A DNA stretch of 64,000 bases from the NCBI GenBank assembly GCA_024138025.1, contig JAMXBD010000395.1, positions 868,001 through 932,000 of the forward strand. The letters run 5' to 3'. Under the pieces are notes generated by a model. The model did no database searches. It worked only from the letters and a program-made list of their open reading frames with translations, and was not told the origin of the DNA. Of the stretch, positions 14,189-27,032 are shown piece after piece; within the stretch, counting starts at the first letter, position 1; each line of letters opens with the position of its first letter. A program made the translations under genes and the position numbers. This DNA is from Combretum micranthum (lineage: Eukaryota; Streptophyta; Magnoliopsida; Myrtales; Combretaceae).

Positions 14189-16840
14189 GTTAGTAGAGCT
14201 ATGCTGGTTTAGTCGGGCGATTAGGGAGGGGTAGTCGCAAGTAGCAGGGCTTGGTGGTTTGTGGTTTTGGGTTTAGTTTTGGTCGGGTTTGAAGTAGTGA
14301 TTTGTTGGGTGGTGATGTAGTGGTTTGGGTTAAGTGGAGGTGATGTTAGTGGGTTTATGCGGTGTTGCATGGCTGGCGTTGGCTTTTTTTTTTTATTTGG
14401 TAAAGAAGAAGAAGTGAGGAGGAGAAGAGAGAGAGAGAGGAAGAATACAAATAAAAATAATAATAAATGCTTACTGGAATGGAAAAAATATAATTTTATT
14501 CAATGCTCCTTTTCATGTCAGCTTATGGCAGGAAAAAAGATTGGAATCCAATCAAGTACCTGATTTTTGAAGATTTTAAAAGTTTAGGTATTTTTGTGTG
14601 AAAAAATTTTGTTTAGGTACAATTCTTTCGTATTAAAAAATTTCAAGTGCCATGAGAGATTAGATAATAAAGCAATCGGATTAATTAATTGGGCCTATTA
14701 ACTTTTAGCAAATTTAATGTATGTATTAACAGTTAAGTTGTTTGTTTAATTGTTTAACTTTCTAAATTTTTATTGGTTACTTGATGCATGTTAGTTCTCC
14801 ATTCGCTAGGAATATTAGTTCAATAAATGGGGTTAGCTCGGTTTGAAGAGATAGTATCAATAAATATAAAAGTTTTAATTAGGCATTAGATTAATTGCTG
14901 TAAAATTTAGATAACTGCACATTTAGAAAAAAGTTGACATACAAAACATGATATATATAAACCTTATATTCATACTCAAAGTAGAAAAGTTGGAGTCACT
15001 TGTATTACCATTTCAAAATTCTTCCATACGCAGCTTGCAATAAAATCAAGCTATAGAGGTCGATTATTTACTATCTTTAAAAGCTAAAGGTCACTTTATT
15101 AAAATTTACTAGAATGTTCATAATCTTTAGAACGTATTTTCATAGTGTAAAATTCAGATGATTACCTCTATTTTATTCGAAAAGTATTTCAGAATGATTA
15201 GTTAAAAAAAAAAAGTTAAAATTAGATAACCTGGCCTTAACTTGGCAGAAGCCAAAAATTCATAAAGAATAAAAAATTTCAAAGGGAAAACCCCTAAAAA
15301 GACACGAACACCACCCTTCACAAGCGAACAAAAGGTGACTAGCCAGTGAGGATTGATACATTCGAAGTATTTACAAAGGCATCCACATCCATCCATTCAT
15401 TTTGCATTAAAGTCAGAGAAACCATGCAAGCACATGCTTTGACACGTACCCTTTACTAAATTATTGTCCTCCATTGTTATCCCATGCTTCCACCTCCATT
15501 GTATTATCATGGAACAGCCAGTCAGAACCATTGGACCCACATTGGGTCCCACAAGAAGGTTCCTTTGACAGGCTTATTAGCTGGAGACCACAAATTGTGT
15601 GTAGGGAGCAGTCATGTGTGAGTGTCAAACTTTGTCAGTGGATTGTGGAGCTCAACTCACTAACCCTAATGCCAGTAGCCTTACTCGATTAGAGAGCTTA
15701 AGCTTCTTTCCCAAGTTTCTAATTTCTATACGTGTGCTTATATTATACTCTTCTCTTCCTTCTTTTTGAGAGAGAGCCTCTTTTTCTCTTTTTTAAGGTT
15801 CTTCTTTCCCACTCAAAGCTTAGGAGTATGGTTTGAGGATACATCAAATGAACCCTAACTATGTTTGATTAAGTCAACTCTCCATCCATACAAAAATATT
15901 GAGTCAAATATGCAAAAATATCTTTTAAATTTTAAATATCTTATTCCTATCTTATAAAATAATACGAATGGTAACCAAGTATCTCTTAATTCTAAATAGT
16001 ATTCTTATTTGAATTATGTAAATATTTCTTATTATGTGTACCATAACTATACATAAACATTACTTTCCATACATAGCACTTGCAATTTATGGGGATATCA
16101 ACATTGATTGGGGTTAAAAAAACCTTAGCCCTAAAGTAAAATTTATAATATGACTACGAATTTACATTTGGACTATAACTAATTCATGGGAAGGAATTAG
16201 GCTAATAGTACCACTTTAACCATTACTAGTAAATAAATGGATGGAGAAATTATTACATAGATATGGCATATTAAGTTTAGCAATGGCTGTTAACAAATTG
16301 AGTTTTTGTATTAATGTCTAATTGGATTCATTTATGATCATGCTTGAAATCTTTGATCCATAACTTGACTGTTCAATATGAGATGTTTGTTTGTTTCTAG
16401 GTGAACCATGAATATTAATTAAAAATAAATCTAACATATATATATATGGTAGTTGTCAAGTCCCCATTCAAAAAAGTGTACTTACAGTAATGGAGAAGAA
16501 GATCTCGATATTAATAGATCCAACTCATCTCATTTTTTAAGAATAGAAGCTAAGTAGCATGAAATTCAGTAAAGATAACCATTTTAAAGATTTTCATCCT
16601 TACTCAAAACAAACGATGGATGTATGAAACATTAATGAAGAGAAAGTCTATCAACTGAAAAAAAAAAAAAAAAAGAAGACAATTCTTTTTTATCATAGAA
16701 AAAATAGTAAGCTTTTTGATACACTTCGCTCATACTTTAAGTAAGAGACCAACTTCCATTAAGCATGATGATGATGAAGCGTAATTCATAAAAGTTTCTA
16801 ACTCATGATAATTTCTATATCTAGCATATATTATATCCCA
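14189..16840. other. Gene-free stretch with a GC-richer island at 15420-15720
   Basis: The part at 15420-15720 is clearly less AT-rich and has a 72-codon open frame (15474-15692, +) with no recognisable domain. A short hairpin (GGACCCA..TGGGTCC, 15534-15550) lies inside it, and a pyrimidine-rich tract with GAGAGAGAG follows at 15750-15810. It looks like a promoter/leader or a decayed exon, but no gene can be assembled. Confidence 0.35.
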
Positions 16841-16844
16841 TCTT

Positions 16845-18870
16845 TTATAGTTAATTTCTATGTAATTAAATGTTTACGTAATTACGCAACTATACAATTT
16901 ACATAATAATTGATACTATGTTATTAGATTCGAATTGGCGGAAGCTACATTATTCTTTCACTTCAAAGTTAAAAGGCGTATGGCTAGATCTTCTTTTAAA
17001 GTTACATAATAAAAATTAAAGATATTCGAGTTCCTTTTTCGTCGCAGACATATGTTGCATATTATTTAGAACTAATGTGACCCGAACACCATGAAAACAT
17101 ATTGCAATATATCTATTAAATAACATCTATATATGTTGTGTTGTATACACACCTATTTACCCGTTTCCATATACCATATATCGTTATATATTTTGCATAT
17201 AACATTGCATAATTTTATATATGTTACATGATGTATAAATATATACAAATATTTGGGTTAGTGATATATAAATATATTGTTTTACGTGTGCACACACACA
17301 CATATATATATTTTTATTTATTTATCTAGGCTATACATATTGTATAATTGTGTATAGTGCATGTTTAGGCTATATATAATTTGCTTACGAATTATATATG
17401 CTATATGCATTAACTATTTCTTTTAACTTAATTAAAAAACTATTCGTATTTTATTTAACTGTTTTAGGTTGGATATAACTCGAAAATACCTTATTGGAGA
17501 TAACTGACAATCGATTATAAGTATATTCTAAGTACATATATAATTGTAAATATAACATACTTTGAGGTCAATAATTATGTTCTACATATATGGGGCAAAT
17601 GATTTCAATTATACTTATATATATTTTGCTATTATTTCAATTAAAGCATATTGAAAAAATAAAGACACAAATTTAGATTTTAAATTCTTGAAATATGCTA
17701 TAATACTACGATTGAGTTAGCAATTAGGAGCAATCCCTTAAATCATACAATTACAAAAGGAAGTGCGTCGCGCCAACCCCCCACCCCCCTTTTTAGCTTA
17801 CTAAAAAGACTTATGTACAATGGATCTCTCCATTTACCTTGTCTTAATTAAGAGGATCCAAATCCCATGCAATATTTAGATTGATAAATTGAGTAAACAG
17901 TATGAGGTGCAGTATTGGCTTTATTCAATATTTTTTCATTGATTCTCCTTCCTAAATGCATTCCTATGTACTTACTTTTTTCCTTGGTGGTACTGATTCC
18001 GGGCTATTATGAGCCAAAAATCCTTTTCTCTAAAACCATCAATTTTAATTTTTGTAAAGAACTTATAATGAGATGATATTTAGTTAATGATGGCAAAGTG
18101 TAATAGAGATCAAGTTGTGGTTTAGTAATAAGGAGAAAAAATTCTAGCAAAACATGACATAATATGGGAAAATTTTATGATCCATCATGGGTTTTAATAT
18201 TTCTCTCGTCTCTCAAGTGAGAGGTTCTAGATTCGAATCCCCCTCCTGAGTTATAATGACCGAAAAAACAAATCATGGGTTTTAAACCATGATCGCACCA
18301 CTGAAATACTTAACATATCAATTATTATATTAATTTAGAGTAAGATAATTGACTAAACAATCCCACCAACAAAATCATAGAAATTTCCATAATATAAAAT
18401 TTGAAAAAGTTCTCAATGCTTTTAGTAGGTTATATTTATAATATATGCTATATTTGATTTCTTTTATTTTATGCATGTGCGTAGTTGATTCATTTCCATT
18501 TATCATAATTCATTTGAGAGTTTATAATCATAAGTATAACATACTTTAGGTAGATAATTAAATGTTAATTGTTAATCATATGACTATACAGTATACTTAC
18601 TGCATTACATTATAGGACTCCAATTGATAGAAGCCATATATTATTAATTTACTAACAAGTTAATGATGGTATGGTTAGATCTTCTTGGGTAAAGAATGTT
18701 AATCAAGCAAACTCATTGAAGTAGTAGTCAAATTTTATTTGCATTTACTCAAAGTGACAATCAATAATTTTTTATGAGGGTTGGTAATTCCGATTTCGGT
18801 TCCGGCCTATCATGGCCTAAACTCTTTTACTCTAAAATATTAGAAGGGTCAAGGATTTCGATATCATTTA
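16845..18870 (+). repeat. Duplicated non-coding segment (two A-B units)
   Basis: Segment A occurs at about 16845-17005 and 18545-18695; both contain ATGG(C/T)TAGATCTTCTT and a GATTCGAATTG / GACTCCAATTG match. Segment B occurs at about 17990-18045 and 18790-18838, with TCCGG(G/C)CTAT(T/C)ATG and a shared CTCTAAAA. The order is the same in both. In the first unit A and B are about 0.98 kb apart, in the second about 0.1 kb, so sequence was gained or lost between them. No coding. Confidence 0.5.
18125..18260 (+). mobile_element. tRNA-derived SINE-like fragment
   Basis: GGTTCTAGATTCGAATCCCC at about 18222-18241 matches the Pol III B box (GGTTCGANTCC) with a short insertion. GTGGTTTAGTAATAAGGA at about 18116-18133 loosely resembles an A box. 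No cloverleaf can be folded, so it is not a tRNA gene. Ends are not defined. Confidence 0.3.
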
Positions 18871-19713
18871 TATATTCCTAATTTCATTTATTTATTCTAT
18901 AAATTTTAAACAAAAAATAATATATTATCATATCATGACTCATCGCAAGATCAAACAATTTATATAATTTTACATTAAATAAATCAAATTGTTGTTTTTT
19001 CCCATAAATTTTCAGTTAGGATTGATAAAATTAATTATATATTGCTTTTCATAACTTATCTTGACAAAGATTATAATGTTTTATTTATGTTTTTCAAGTT
19101 TAAATCCCAAATTCTATAATGGATTTATTTCAAAATCTATTTTTTTTCATTATATAGTTATTTTTTTATATCCATGAAGAGTAAATCTATACACAAGTCC
19201 AAATACTTGTAAACTACTTGATGTTGGCTTGTTTAAAAGTCAATTTGTCTCAAACTTAAATAGTAAAATGTTGAAACTAAACTTATAATAAATTTTCTAT
19301 ACTTAAATAAGTCGAGCTCAAGCTCCACCTATGAGTCGTCTCATTTAAACTCACAAATATGTTTGTTAAGTAATTTTACATTATATTATATCTTCTATAT
19401 ATAAATAAAAATAACACTATATATATACACACACATAATGGTATTGGTCAATTATTTTGATACCAAATATCTAATACCCAAATATGATATGTGTAGTGAG
19501 GTTAAAGATTCTTCAAAAGAAAATGAAAGAACGGATTTACCGATAGCGTAATGCCAACTATTATTGAAAATAAAGTTATATATATATATATATTATATGT
19601 TTGTTTTTAGATTTTTTAAATTAAATATAGGGATATGGATAAGACATTTAGGATATCAGCACCTAAATCTACTCAACTATTTTTAATTTAAATGATATGT
19701 GTAAAACACAAAG
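18871..19713. other. Gene-free AT-rich stretch
   Basis: Nothing beyond AT microsatellites (about 19417-19435 and 19579-19594) and a TCGAGCTC-containing block at 19300-19350 like those in decayed non-autonomous elements. Confidence 0.5.
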
Positions 19714-20540
19714 TGTTGGAATTTCATGTTAAAATGAATTGTTTTATATGTGATTTTGATGAAAACAAAAATTATGAAAAGATATTGTAAACACACTTTA
19801 CTAGAATATGATTGATTATAAATGTATATATAAAAATATGTGTTGTGCTTTTTAAAGCTTGCAGGAACAACAGCGGTGAGTCGGTGCATATGGGACCAGC
19901 AAGCTGGTTTAGTGAAACTAAACATAGTGCAGGTTGAGTCCTAACTCTAAGGTGTGAAGAGGTAAAATTTAAGTCATGACATGTGAGATGTTTAGGCTAG
20001 CGAGCTGGTAAGAGCATGGACTGACGAGTTGGTATGCAATTAATTTAGCCGTTGCGTGCATTAATTGTTGTTGTCTATTTTTTGAAGCCTATAAATACGA
20101 TTTGCTTTGAAGCTTTAGACAACTTTTTGAAATTTTATTTGCAAACTAACAAATCAAGAATTCTCTCTTAATTTATGTTCTCTTGTTCATTAATTTGCAA
20201 ATCTTTGTAAGAGAGAGAAAATCAAGTTAAAGTGCTTTGCTCTTATCTTTGTAATTTTATAAGAAAGCACTGCAAAAGTGAAGAAAATATTTTATTTCTT
20301 AGACGTTGTAAACTTAAGTATTGCTTAACTTGAGCGTGTATTTTTGGTGATCAATAAAGTGCTTGTGAAATCCTTGATTGAAGACATTTATAGATCTTAG
20401 AGAGTAGAAAATGGGCCAAACTCCACGTTAAATCTAGGCTAATTTTTTCTATCCCTATCTTTTTTATTATTCACATTGTAGGATTACTAAAATGGAATTA
20501 ACACTTCATTAAGTTTTACAACTATTACGAACTAAAAAAT
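19714..20540 (+). mobile_element. Copia-type (SIRE-like) LTR or solo LTR
   Basis: The block starts TGTTGGAATTTCATG, followed by TGATTTTGATGAAAACAAA, as in many plant Ty1/copia SIRE-lineage LTRs. It has a TATA core (CTATAAATACGA, about 20090-20101), and near the 3' side the TTAGAGAGTAGAAAATGGGCC..CCACGTTAAAT block, which corresponds to the usual end of these LTRs. No gag-pol sequence lies on either side, so it is probably solo or truncated. The 3' end is approximate and I could not find a target-site duplication. Confidence 0.5.
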
Positions 20541-21180
20541 ATACAAAAATACAACAAATAAGTAAAAAATTGTGAACAATAAATTAAACAACTTTTCATA
20601 CACGAACAATTACCATTTGAACCAAATCGGTGTAGCATGATTTTTTCTTATGTCGCCTTGATTTGTGTCATGCCCTTAAACTTAAAAAAAGGTATTAATT
20701 CTATTTGTCTTTGTTGATACATAATGATTTAAAGTGGTTGTTATGAAAAAAGTTCGAATCATATTGCTTTCATGGACCAAAAGGGCTTAAATTTAAACTA
20801 AAGAGTTATGGTCATTTACTAAATCAATACAAATGCATGAGCATTTAAAGGAAAACTTTTCTTGAATCATTGTGACATATTTAAGACTAAAAAATACTTT
20901 AAAATTCTTAAAAATATGATAATTAATACAAAATACTCGTTCATTAACCAAACCATGACCAACATTAACAATAATAACTAACTTATACGCACCATAGCAC
21001 TTCATGGTCAATTTACCCAATGAATGAATCGATTGATCATGGTTTGCTTTTGCACACCTTAAGATGTATAATTGGTTAATGTTAGATTGGTCTTGAACTT
21101 TGTGCTGATCATTGATCAATGGGTTTGATTGTTGATCCTCTATCCCACTGAAATAAACCATTAACCTAAGTCTTTTCCAA
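20541..21180. other. Gene-free stretch
   Basis: The 122-codon minus-strand frame (20793-21161) is AT-rich in codon use and shows no domain. Nothing else supported. Confidence 0.45.
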
Positions 21181-21902
21181 AAGATTATGCATTAACTTTA
21201 TTGACGAGATCTTCAAAGTCATTTTTATCAAGACCCGAAAAGAGGGGTCTAGAAGGATAAACCTGAAGTTATCATATTATGTATGCATTCAAGATACGAG
21301 AATTGCTTTGCAAGTCAGAGATTTGCAAAACTCTACTTAACATATACTATACAAGTTTTATTTCATAAAAACATTTTTATAACTAAGGAAATATAGATTC
21401 CTATGGTCTTCCAAGACCGCAGAGAGTCGGTGCCTCCCACCAAACAATAAAATAAAATAGATCATATATATTTTCTAAAATCTTAAACTATAAGCAATGG
21501 CTCTAATTCTTCTTTTAAGTCTATATCATACATTATGCAACTTAAACTTAACACTAAATATATAAATTACTTTCTTAGCTAGTCTACATGTCTTCGAGAA
21601 CTTCACACTTTCTTGGCCCATCCCCAGCATAAAACTATGGGGGTGTGAGCTCAACCACAGCTCAGTGAATAATAATGACCAAATGACATAACAAACAAAT
21701 GCCAAACAATTGTTATTAACAAACATATGCAATGCGACACTCAACCATATGATATGCACAGTTTGGATGACCAAAATCCAAACCAATGGAGATTTATGCC
21801 TCTCTTGGGGGTTGAAGGACCAGCTCAGATCATTCACACTCAAGAGAACTGAGAACTAAGGAAGGAGATGCTTTCTCAATTTATAGCTTTTTCAGCTCAT
21901 TG

Positions 21903-21904
<2 letters not shown>

Positions 21905-21940
<36 letters not shown>
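21905..21940. repeat. (TA)18 microsatellite
   Basis: Uninterrupted TA dinucleotide run of 36 bases. A second (GTAT)n(TA)n run lies at 22087-22118. Confidence 0.95.
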
Positions 21941-21943
<3 letters not shown>

Positions 21944-23659
21944 CTAACATAACCTCAAACTTGCCCTTATAAATAACTAATGAGAGAGGGTTTCCTTTGA
22001 AACTCATTTTGTTGAAACATAACCTCTAACTTCTCCTTAAAAAGAACTAAGGAGGGATGATTTCCTTTAAAACTCATTTTGTGCTTGTATGTATGTATGT
22101 ATATATATATATATATACATTGCCGACATAACCTCCACTTCCCTTAGAATCTCGAAAACTCCTTAAGTATTAATCACTAAAGCCGACTCCAACACGGACG
22201 ACATCCTTCGGTGCTTGCTTAGTTCCCGTGAAGCAAACAACCCTATAGTAGCCTTAACCAAATTCACTGGACTCTCAAAAGCACTATTACAAAATCAGAA
22301 TATTAATACGTTATGTGAACACCATGCTAATGTAAATATGTTGTTGAGCAATGCATGTCCATTTAATTATATGGTCAATTAGCATTAAGTTCATTGATTG
22401 AGGTGACCAAATAATTAGCAAACACTCATTAACAACAACCAATCAATTATTACAAAAAATGGTTGATCACTTTTATATTAGTAATTTATCAATCACATAA
22501 TCACCAAACAACAATCAAATACCCAATCCCCATACATATTCAGTTATGTTTATCTTGAATTTAGGTGTAACTGCATTACAAGCATAAGCAAGGTGATAGG
22601 ATCAATATTCCTCACCTGTCATCCAAGCTAAGTCATAACAATCCTCTAGGAAATTCAACTCATCCTCCCATCACACATCAAACCATCATCAACATCAAAT
22701 TATCATGAACATCATCAACTTCGACCATATAGAAATCCAAACAGTAATAGAAGGTTGGCTAGGGGCTAATTTAGAGAATATATCAAAGGCAAACTTCTGT
22801 TCATAAAATTAAACTCATTTTAAGATCCTATTTGATCAGATACTAAGTAGGAACCCTACCATGGCTGCGAAAATTGCTTCACCAAGATACAGACAGTTCT
22901 CTATTATCTATCAAAGTATTTCTTTTCTCTTTATTTATAAATCTTTTATCACAAAAACATTATCAAAACATTCATTTTTAAAAACACTCATTCTAAGCAA
23001 GCATACATTTGAATCAACATATTTCCTTTACTAAACATGGTTTAATCTATCATATTACAATATACTATCTCTAAGTCATTTACAAATTTTAAGTCCATTA
23101 GCTTAATTTAGCCAAATTGATTAAACTTAACTAATATAATTCATTTTAGTTTAATAAAGTTCATTAATTCAAATTGAGCTTGGATATATTACCAATTCAT
23201 TTTATATCTAAAATTCATATCAACTTAAGTCTATGTTAAGTTAATCCTTAGCCAAGTTGATCAAAATTAGTCATCTAAGCTAGCTATTTAATCCTATTCA
23301 ATTATCTTACAAAGTCATTATCACATAACCATAAGAATCTTAATTAATCTAGTTTATTTTAGTTCATTTAGATTCATTGAGCTAAATTGGATTTAGGTTG
23401 ATTAAGTAAGTTAATTTTATACTTCTATGTTTAGTCTAATTAGTTATTAAATCTATAAATTCTCTTAACTCATTCTTAATTATATAATTCACTAGTATAT
23501 CACATTATTTATCATTTATCCATTTCATTTTATCTTTTTTTCTTCTTCTTCTTTTTTTTTTTTAAGATAGGGATACATCTATATAGGGTGTATGATAAGT
23601 TGTATAAACCATACAAGCATGTATGGAGGGTGGTGGCAAATTTGAAACAAAACCAGAAA

Positions 23660-23925
23660 ACCATACACCCCTTCATAAGAGATGTATGACAAGTTGTATG
23701 AACCATAAACCTTTCCATACATGTTGTATGGCAGGGCGTATGAACTCAGGAACTTGCATAGAAAGTCATATACCTTTCCATACCTGTTGTATGGCAGGGC
23801 GTATGAACTCAGGAACTTGCACAAGAAGTCATACACTTTTTCATACATACTGTATGACAGGGTGTATGAATCATACACCCCTTCATATAGGTTGTATGAC
23901 AGGGTGTATGAAACTAGGCAACTTT
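23660..23925. repeat. Minisatellite built on CATAC / GTATGA motifs
   Basis: Five imperfect copies of 42-63 bases. Each has a CATACACC-type start and a CTTTCCATAC or CTTCATA middle, and ends GTATGACAGGGTGTATGAA or GTATGGCAGGGCGTATGAA. Two of the copies carry an extra AACTCAGGAACTTGCA tail. A weaker unit lies at about 23585-23640. The array keeps several frames open on both strands (up to 138 codons), which explains the long open frames here without a gene. Confidence 0.8.
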
Positions 23926-25000
23926 CTTTTGTTTTTTTACCTCGTTATACCAATTTTTACACATTCTACATCAAACAAAACACCATAAAAACAACATACA
24001 ACTCACGTTCACCACTTCTATACTCCTTCTACTCCATCAACATCTTCAATTTACTTCATCAAACTCACTTCGTCAAGCCTTTCCTTCATGAATGCATAAA
24101 CAACTACATTTTAGTTTCATGCTCAAATCTCCTTTGATTACAAGTTTTATCACAAACCCAACTTACATCTAATATCAACTCATCATATATACAAGTAAAC
24201 AACAACTAAAATAAAGGAAAACAAACTTATCTTTGTAGACATTCTTGATTATTACTCCTCCTAAGTTTTTAAAGCTTATTCATGCATGATTTCAATCTTT
24301 GATCTTGTTTTTCTATCTTCATTTTCTTCTGTAATATCTTTTAAACTTGAGATTTTGAATAGGATTTGAGGTAAAAAGTAGAGAGGAAAAGAAGAAGAAG
24401 CACAAAATGTAAAAGAAGAAAGGGAAAAAGAAGAAGAAGAAAAATGGCAACCAAGAAAAGGAAAAAGAATAAATAGGATAAAGACAAAATAATTAAGGAT
24501 ATTTATTGGTAAATGGGTTCAGTTTAAATCTTTTAGATTATTTTCTTGAGTTTTGAAGGTACCTATAAAGTAATTTCAGAATTATAACATAAAAGTTATT
24601 AGTTTGAATGGACAAACTAAATTTGGAATTCAATTTGTAAAAAAAACTAGATATTTAGTTTAAGTTCGGGTTTAAAACTGATATTTTTAAATATGCATTT
24701 GAACTCAAAACTTGTAGGGATTAAGAAAATAGAACTTTAGGTTAAAATAGCTAATTTAGGACATTTTATAGTTTTAGATAAATAAATTTGAGAAATTTTG
24801 GTGATTTTTAAATTAAAAGAAAAAGAATCCAAATTATTAATTGTAAGAAATCGGATGAATCAATTTTTGAAATAGACTAAAATTTGGAGTTTGTAAATCT
24901 ATTAAACATTGAAATTGAAACTCAACTTTCCTAAGGATTTAGAGATTTTTAAAATTCAAAGAAAAGGAATTTAGTTTGAAATTTATAAAAGATAGAAGAA

Positions 25001-26850
25001 TTTGATTTGTTGAAGAGGTTAGTTAAAGCAAATTGGCTAAAAGAAGGAAATATTTGAAATATAAAATTGTAGTTAATTTATTTATTAATTCGGTCGTATC
25101 AATCTATGTAATTTTATCATATTAATCACTTTACTTGGCTTAATTAGATTATTCAAGTTCAATTTCTAAATTAAGTTTTAATTCAAGTTTTTGCTATTAT
25201 TTTTCATTTCTTAAAGAAATTTTAATTCCTTTGCTCAATATTTATATTATTAAGCTTATCCATTAAAGGTATTATGGTTACATTGTTTTAGTCTTTTATC
25301 ACATTTATTTGATGTTTCTTGCTATTTTCATTTTTACAAAATATTTTGGGATTTAAATGTTTATTTAACTTTACACAGCTAATATTCCATGCAATAAAAC
25401 ATATATAAGCAATAAGAATTAGTTTATTGATTTCAACCTTCACTTACTGGATTTTTGAAAAAGACTTAGACTAGATAAAGACAATCGACTGACAACTGGA
25501 TTAAACTCGACTCAACTTGTTTCTAGACCTAAGACAACACATAACAACACAACAAAGACTCTCACGACACGACAACTCAACAATTGAAGATTGTGGACTC
25601 GCTTTTCATTATCATATAAATATATCTAACAGTATGTGCATATGAAATATATAATAGTCACATTCTTTCAATCATTAAGGATATTACATTTTATAATTTT
25701 TATTAATGTGATTATCTTGACAAATTTGAAATTAAGATGTCTCATTGTCGTTTTTTACATATATGTTGAAAATTTTCCATTTTATTTTTGTAGGATATTA
25801 CCAAATGTTTTAGCAAATTGTATCTCAAAATTTTGTTAATAATAATTTAATTTCTTAAACAATAATTAGATTGTTTGTATTTTATTATTTTTAAAACGTG
25901 AAAAATTTGGAGTGATTTTTGTAATTTTTTTAAAAATGTTTTCAAAAAATTTCACATTATTTATTTGATGATTTTTATTTTCAAAATGTATAAATTTGAT
26001 GATTACAATTTTCTTCATATTTTTAAGTATGTTTGGTTCGTTTAGCACTTGAATAAAATAACTTTAACTTAATCTAAGACTTTTTATGAATTCCATGGGC
26101 ACTGTTTATCTTTTTTCAAAGTGTTTAAGAGAATCCTTCTAGCTAAATTTTGTAAATCCTATGCAATTGTTCAAGTAACAGGTTCTATGGGTTTTATTTT
26201 TATTTTCATTTCTATAACGTAATCTAAATCTTTTCATTATCCATTTATTTTGTATATTTAATTTTCATATTTAAGACAAGCCTAACTATTCCTAAACTAC
26301 TTAAAGTTAACTTGTTTTAAATTCGATTTGTAAATAAGGCAGTAATGAGTTTGATAAAATATTCTTTATCTTAATAAATTGATTAAACCTGTATTAAGAC
26401 TTATTAATAAAAAAAACTTGGTTCAATTTGAATTTGATAAATTTGATATGAGTTATATCCAATTTTTTAGTACTGATTTTTTTGTTTTTCACTACAAAAA
26501 ACTAAACTACATAAATAAAAAAATTATTTTTAAACGTAAATTTTTGTCGTAAAAACTATTATTACTGATTTTATTTGTAAAAATATAATTTATTTTATTT
26601 ATTTTTGTCATAAAATTTTTATCTCTAAAGATCGATCTTTTTTTTTTCTCATAATATTTTTAATTATATGAAAGTCCGAGGATTGGAATATGGTAGATAT
26701 TACTATTGGCTTAAAAGCTAAACTTGATTGGAGGATGATAATTAGAAATTATAAAAGGTTAAATTTTCTTTTTTTTTTTAATCAGATGTTTTAAAAATAA
26801 TTTTAATATAGTTACTGTTTTTTTATCAACAGCATAGTTATTGTTAATTA
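25001..26850. other. Gene-free AT-rich stretch
   Basis: Upstream flank of the ARM-repeat gene; very AT-rich, with no coding signal. Open frames at 25636 (+) and 25866 (-) are low-complexity. Confidence 0.5.
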
Positions 26851-26853
26851 ATT

Positions 26854-26860
26854 TATAAAA
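26854..26860 (+). promoter_or_regulatory. Probable TATA box of the ARM-repeat gene
   Basis: TATAAAA lies about 175 bases before the ATG at 27033 and is followed by a CT-rich leader, the common plant arrangement. Position-based inference only. Confidence 0.4.
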
Positions 26861-26992
26861 ATTGGGCAAAAACCATATTAATATCTTGAGAAGGTACCGT
26901 TCATCTGAACTCCTCTTTGACTCCAGCATCCCTCTCTCTCTCTCAGAAAGACAAGAAAAACACACTAAAGAGCACTCACTCGCTCTCACTCT

Positions 26993-27013
26993 CACTCTCT
27001 CTCTCTCTCTCTC
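26993..27013 (+). repeat. (CT)n tract in the ARM gene 5' leader
   Basis: Uninterrupted CT repeat within a longer pyrimidine-rich leader that also has CTCTCTCTCT at about 26931-26942. Such tracts are common in plant 5' UTRs. Confidence 0.85.
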
Positions 27014-27032
27014 CATGCAATGTAGTTGAACT

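Larger units (their letters stand above)
21181..25000 (-). mobile_element. Long LTR-like element, copy 1 (minus orientation)
   Basis: Read on the minus strand, this block has a pyrimidine-rich tract, a tandem-repeat array, a conserved AT-rich domain, a TTCGCAGCCAT block, a segment rich in GAGCT motifs, and an end reading GACCCCTCTTTTCGGGTC near 21232-21249, which resembles the 3' ends of plant gypsy LTRs. From about 22.88 to 25.0 kb it aligns in reverse with 50.9-52.9 kb. No gag, protease, RT or integrase was found, so it is a solo LTR or a non-autonomous element. Edges are approximate. Confidence 0.5.

Noticed and set aside
18180..18260. tRNA gene
   Set aside because: A B-box-like motif is present, but no acceptor stem or cloverleaf can be formed.
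23585..23925. CRISPR-like repeat array
   Set aside because: Repeats are imperfect, of unequal length and without unique spacers, in a plant genome; it is a minisatellite.
23530..24137. Several long overlapping open frames on both strands
   Set aside because: They are produced by the CATAC/GTATGA minisatellite, which lacks stops in several frames; the translations are internally repetitive and match no family.
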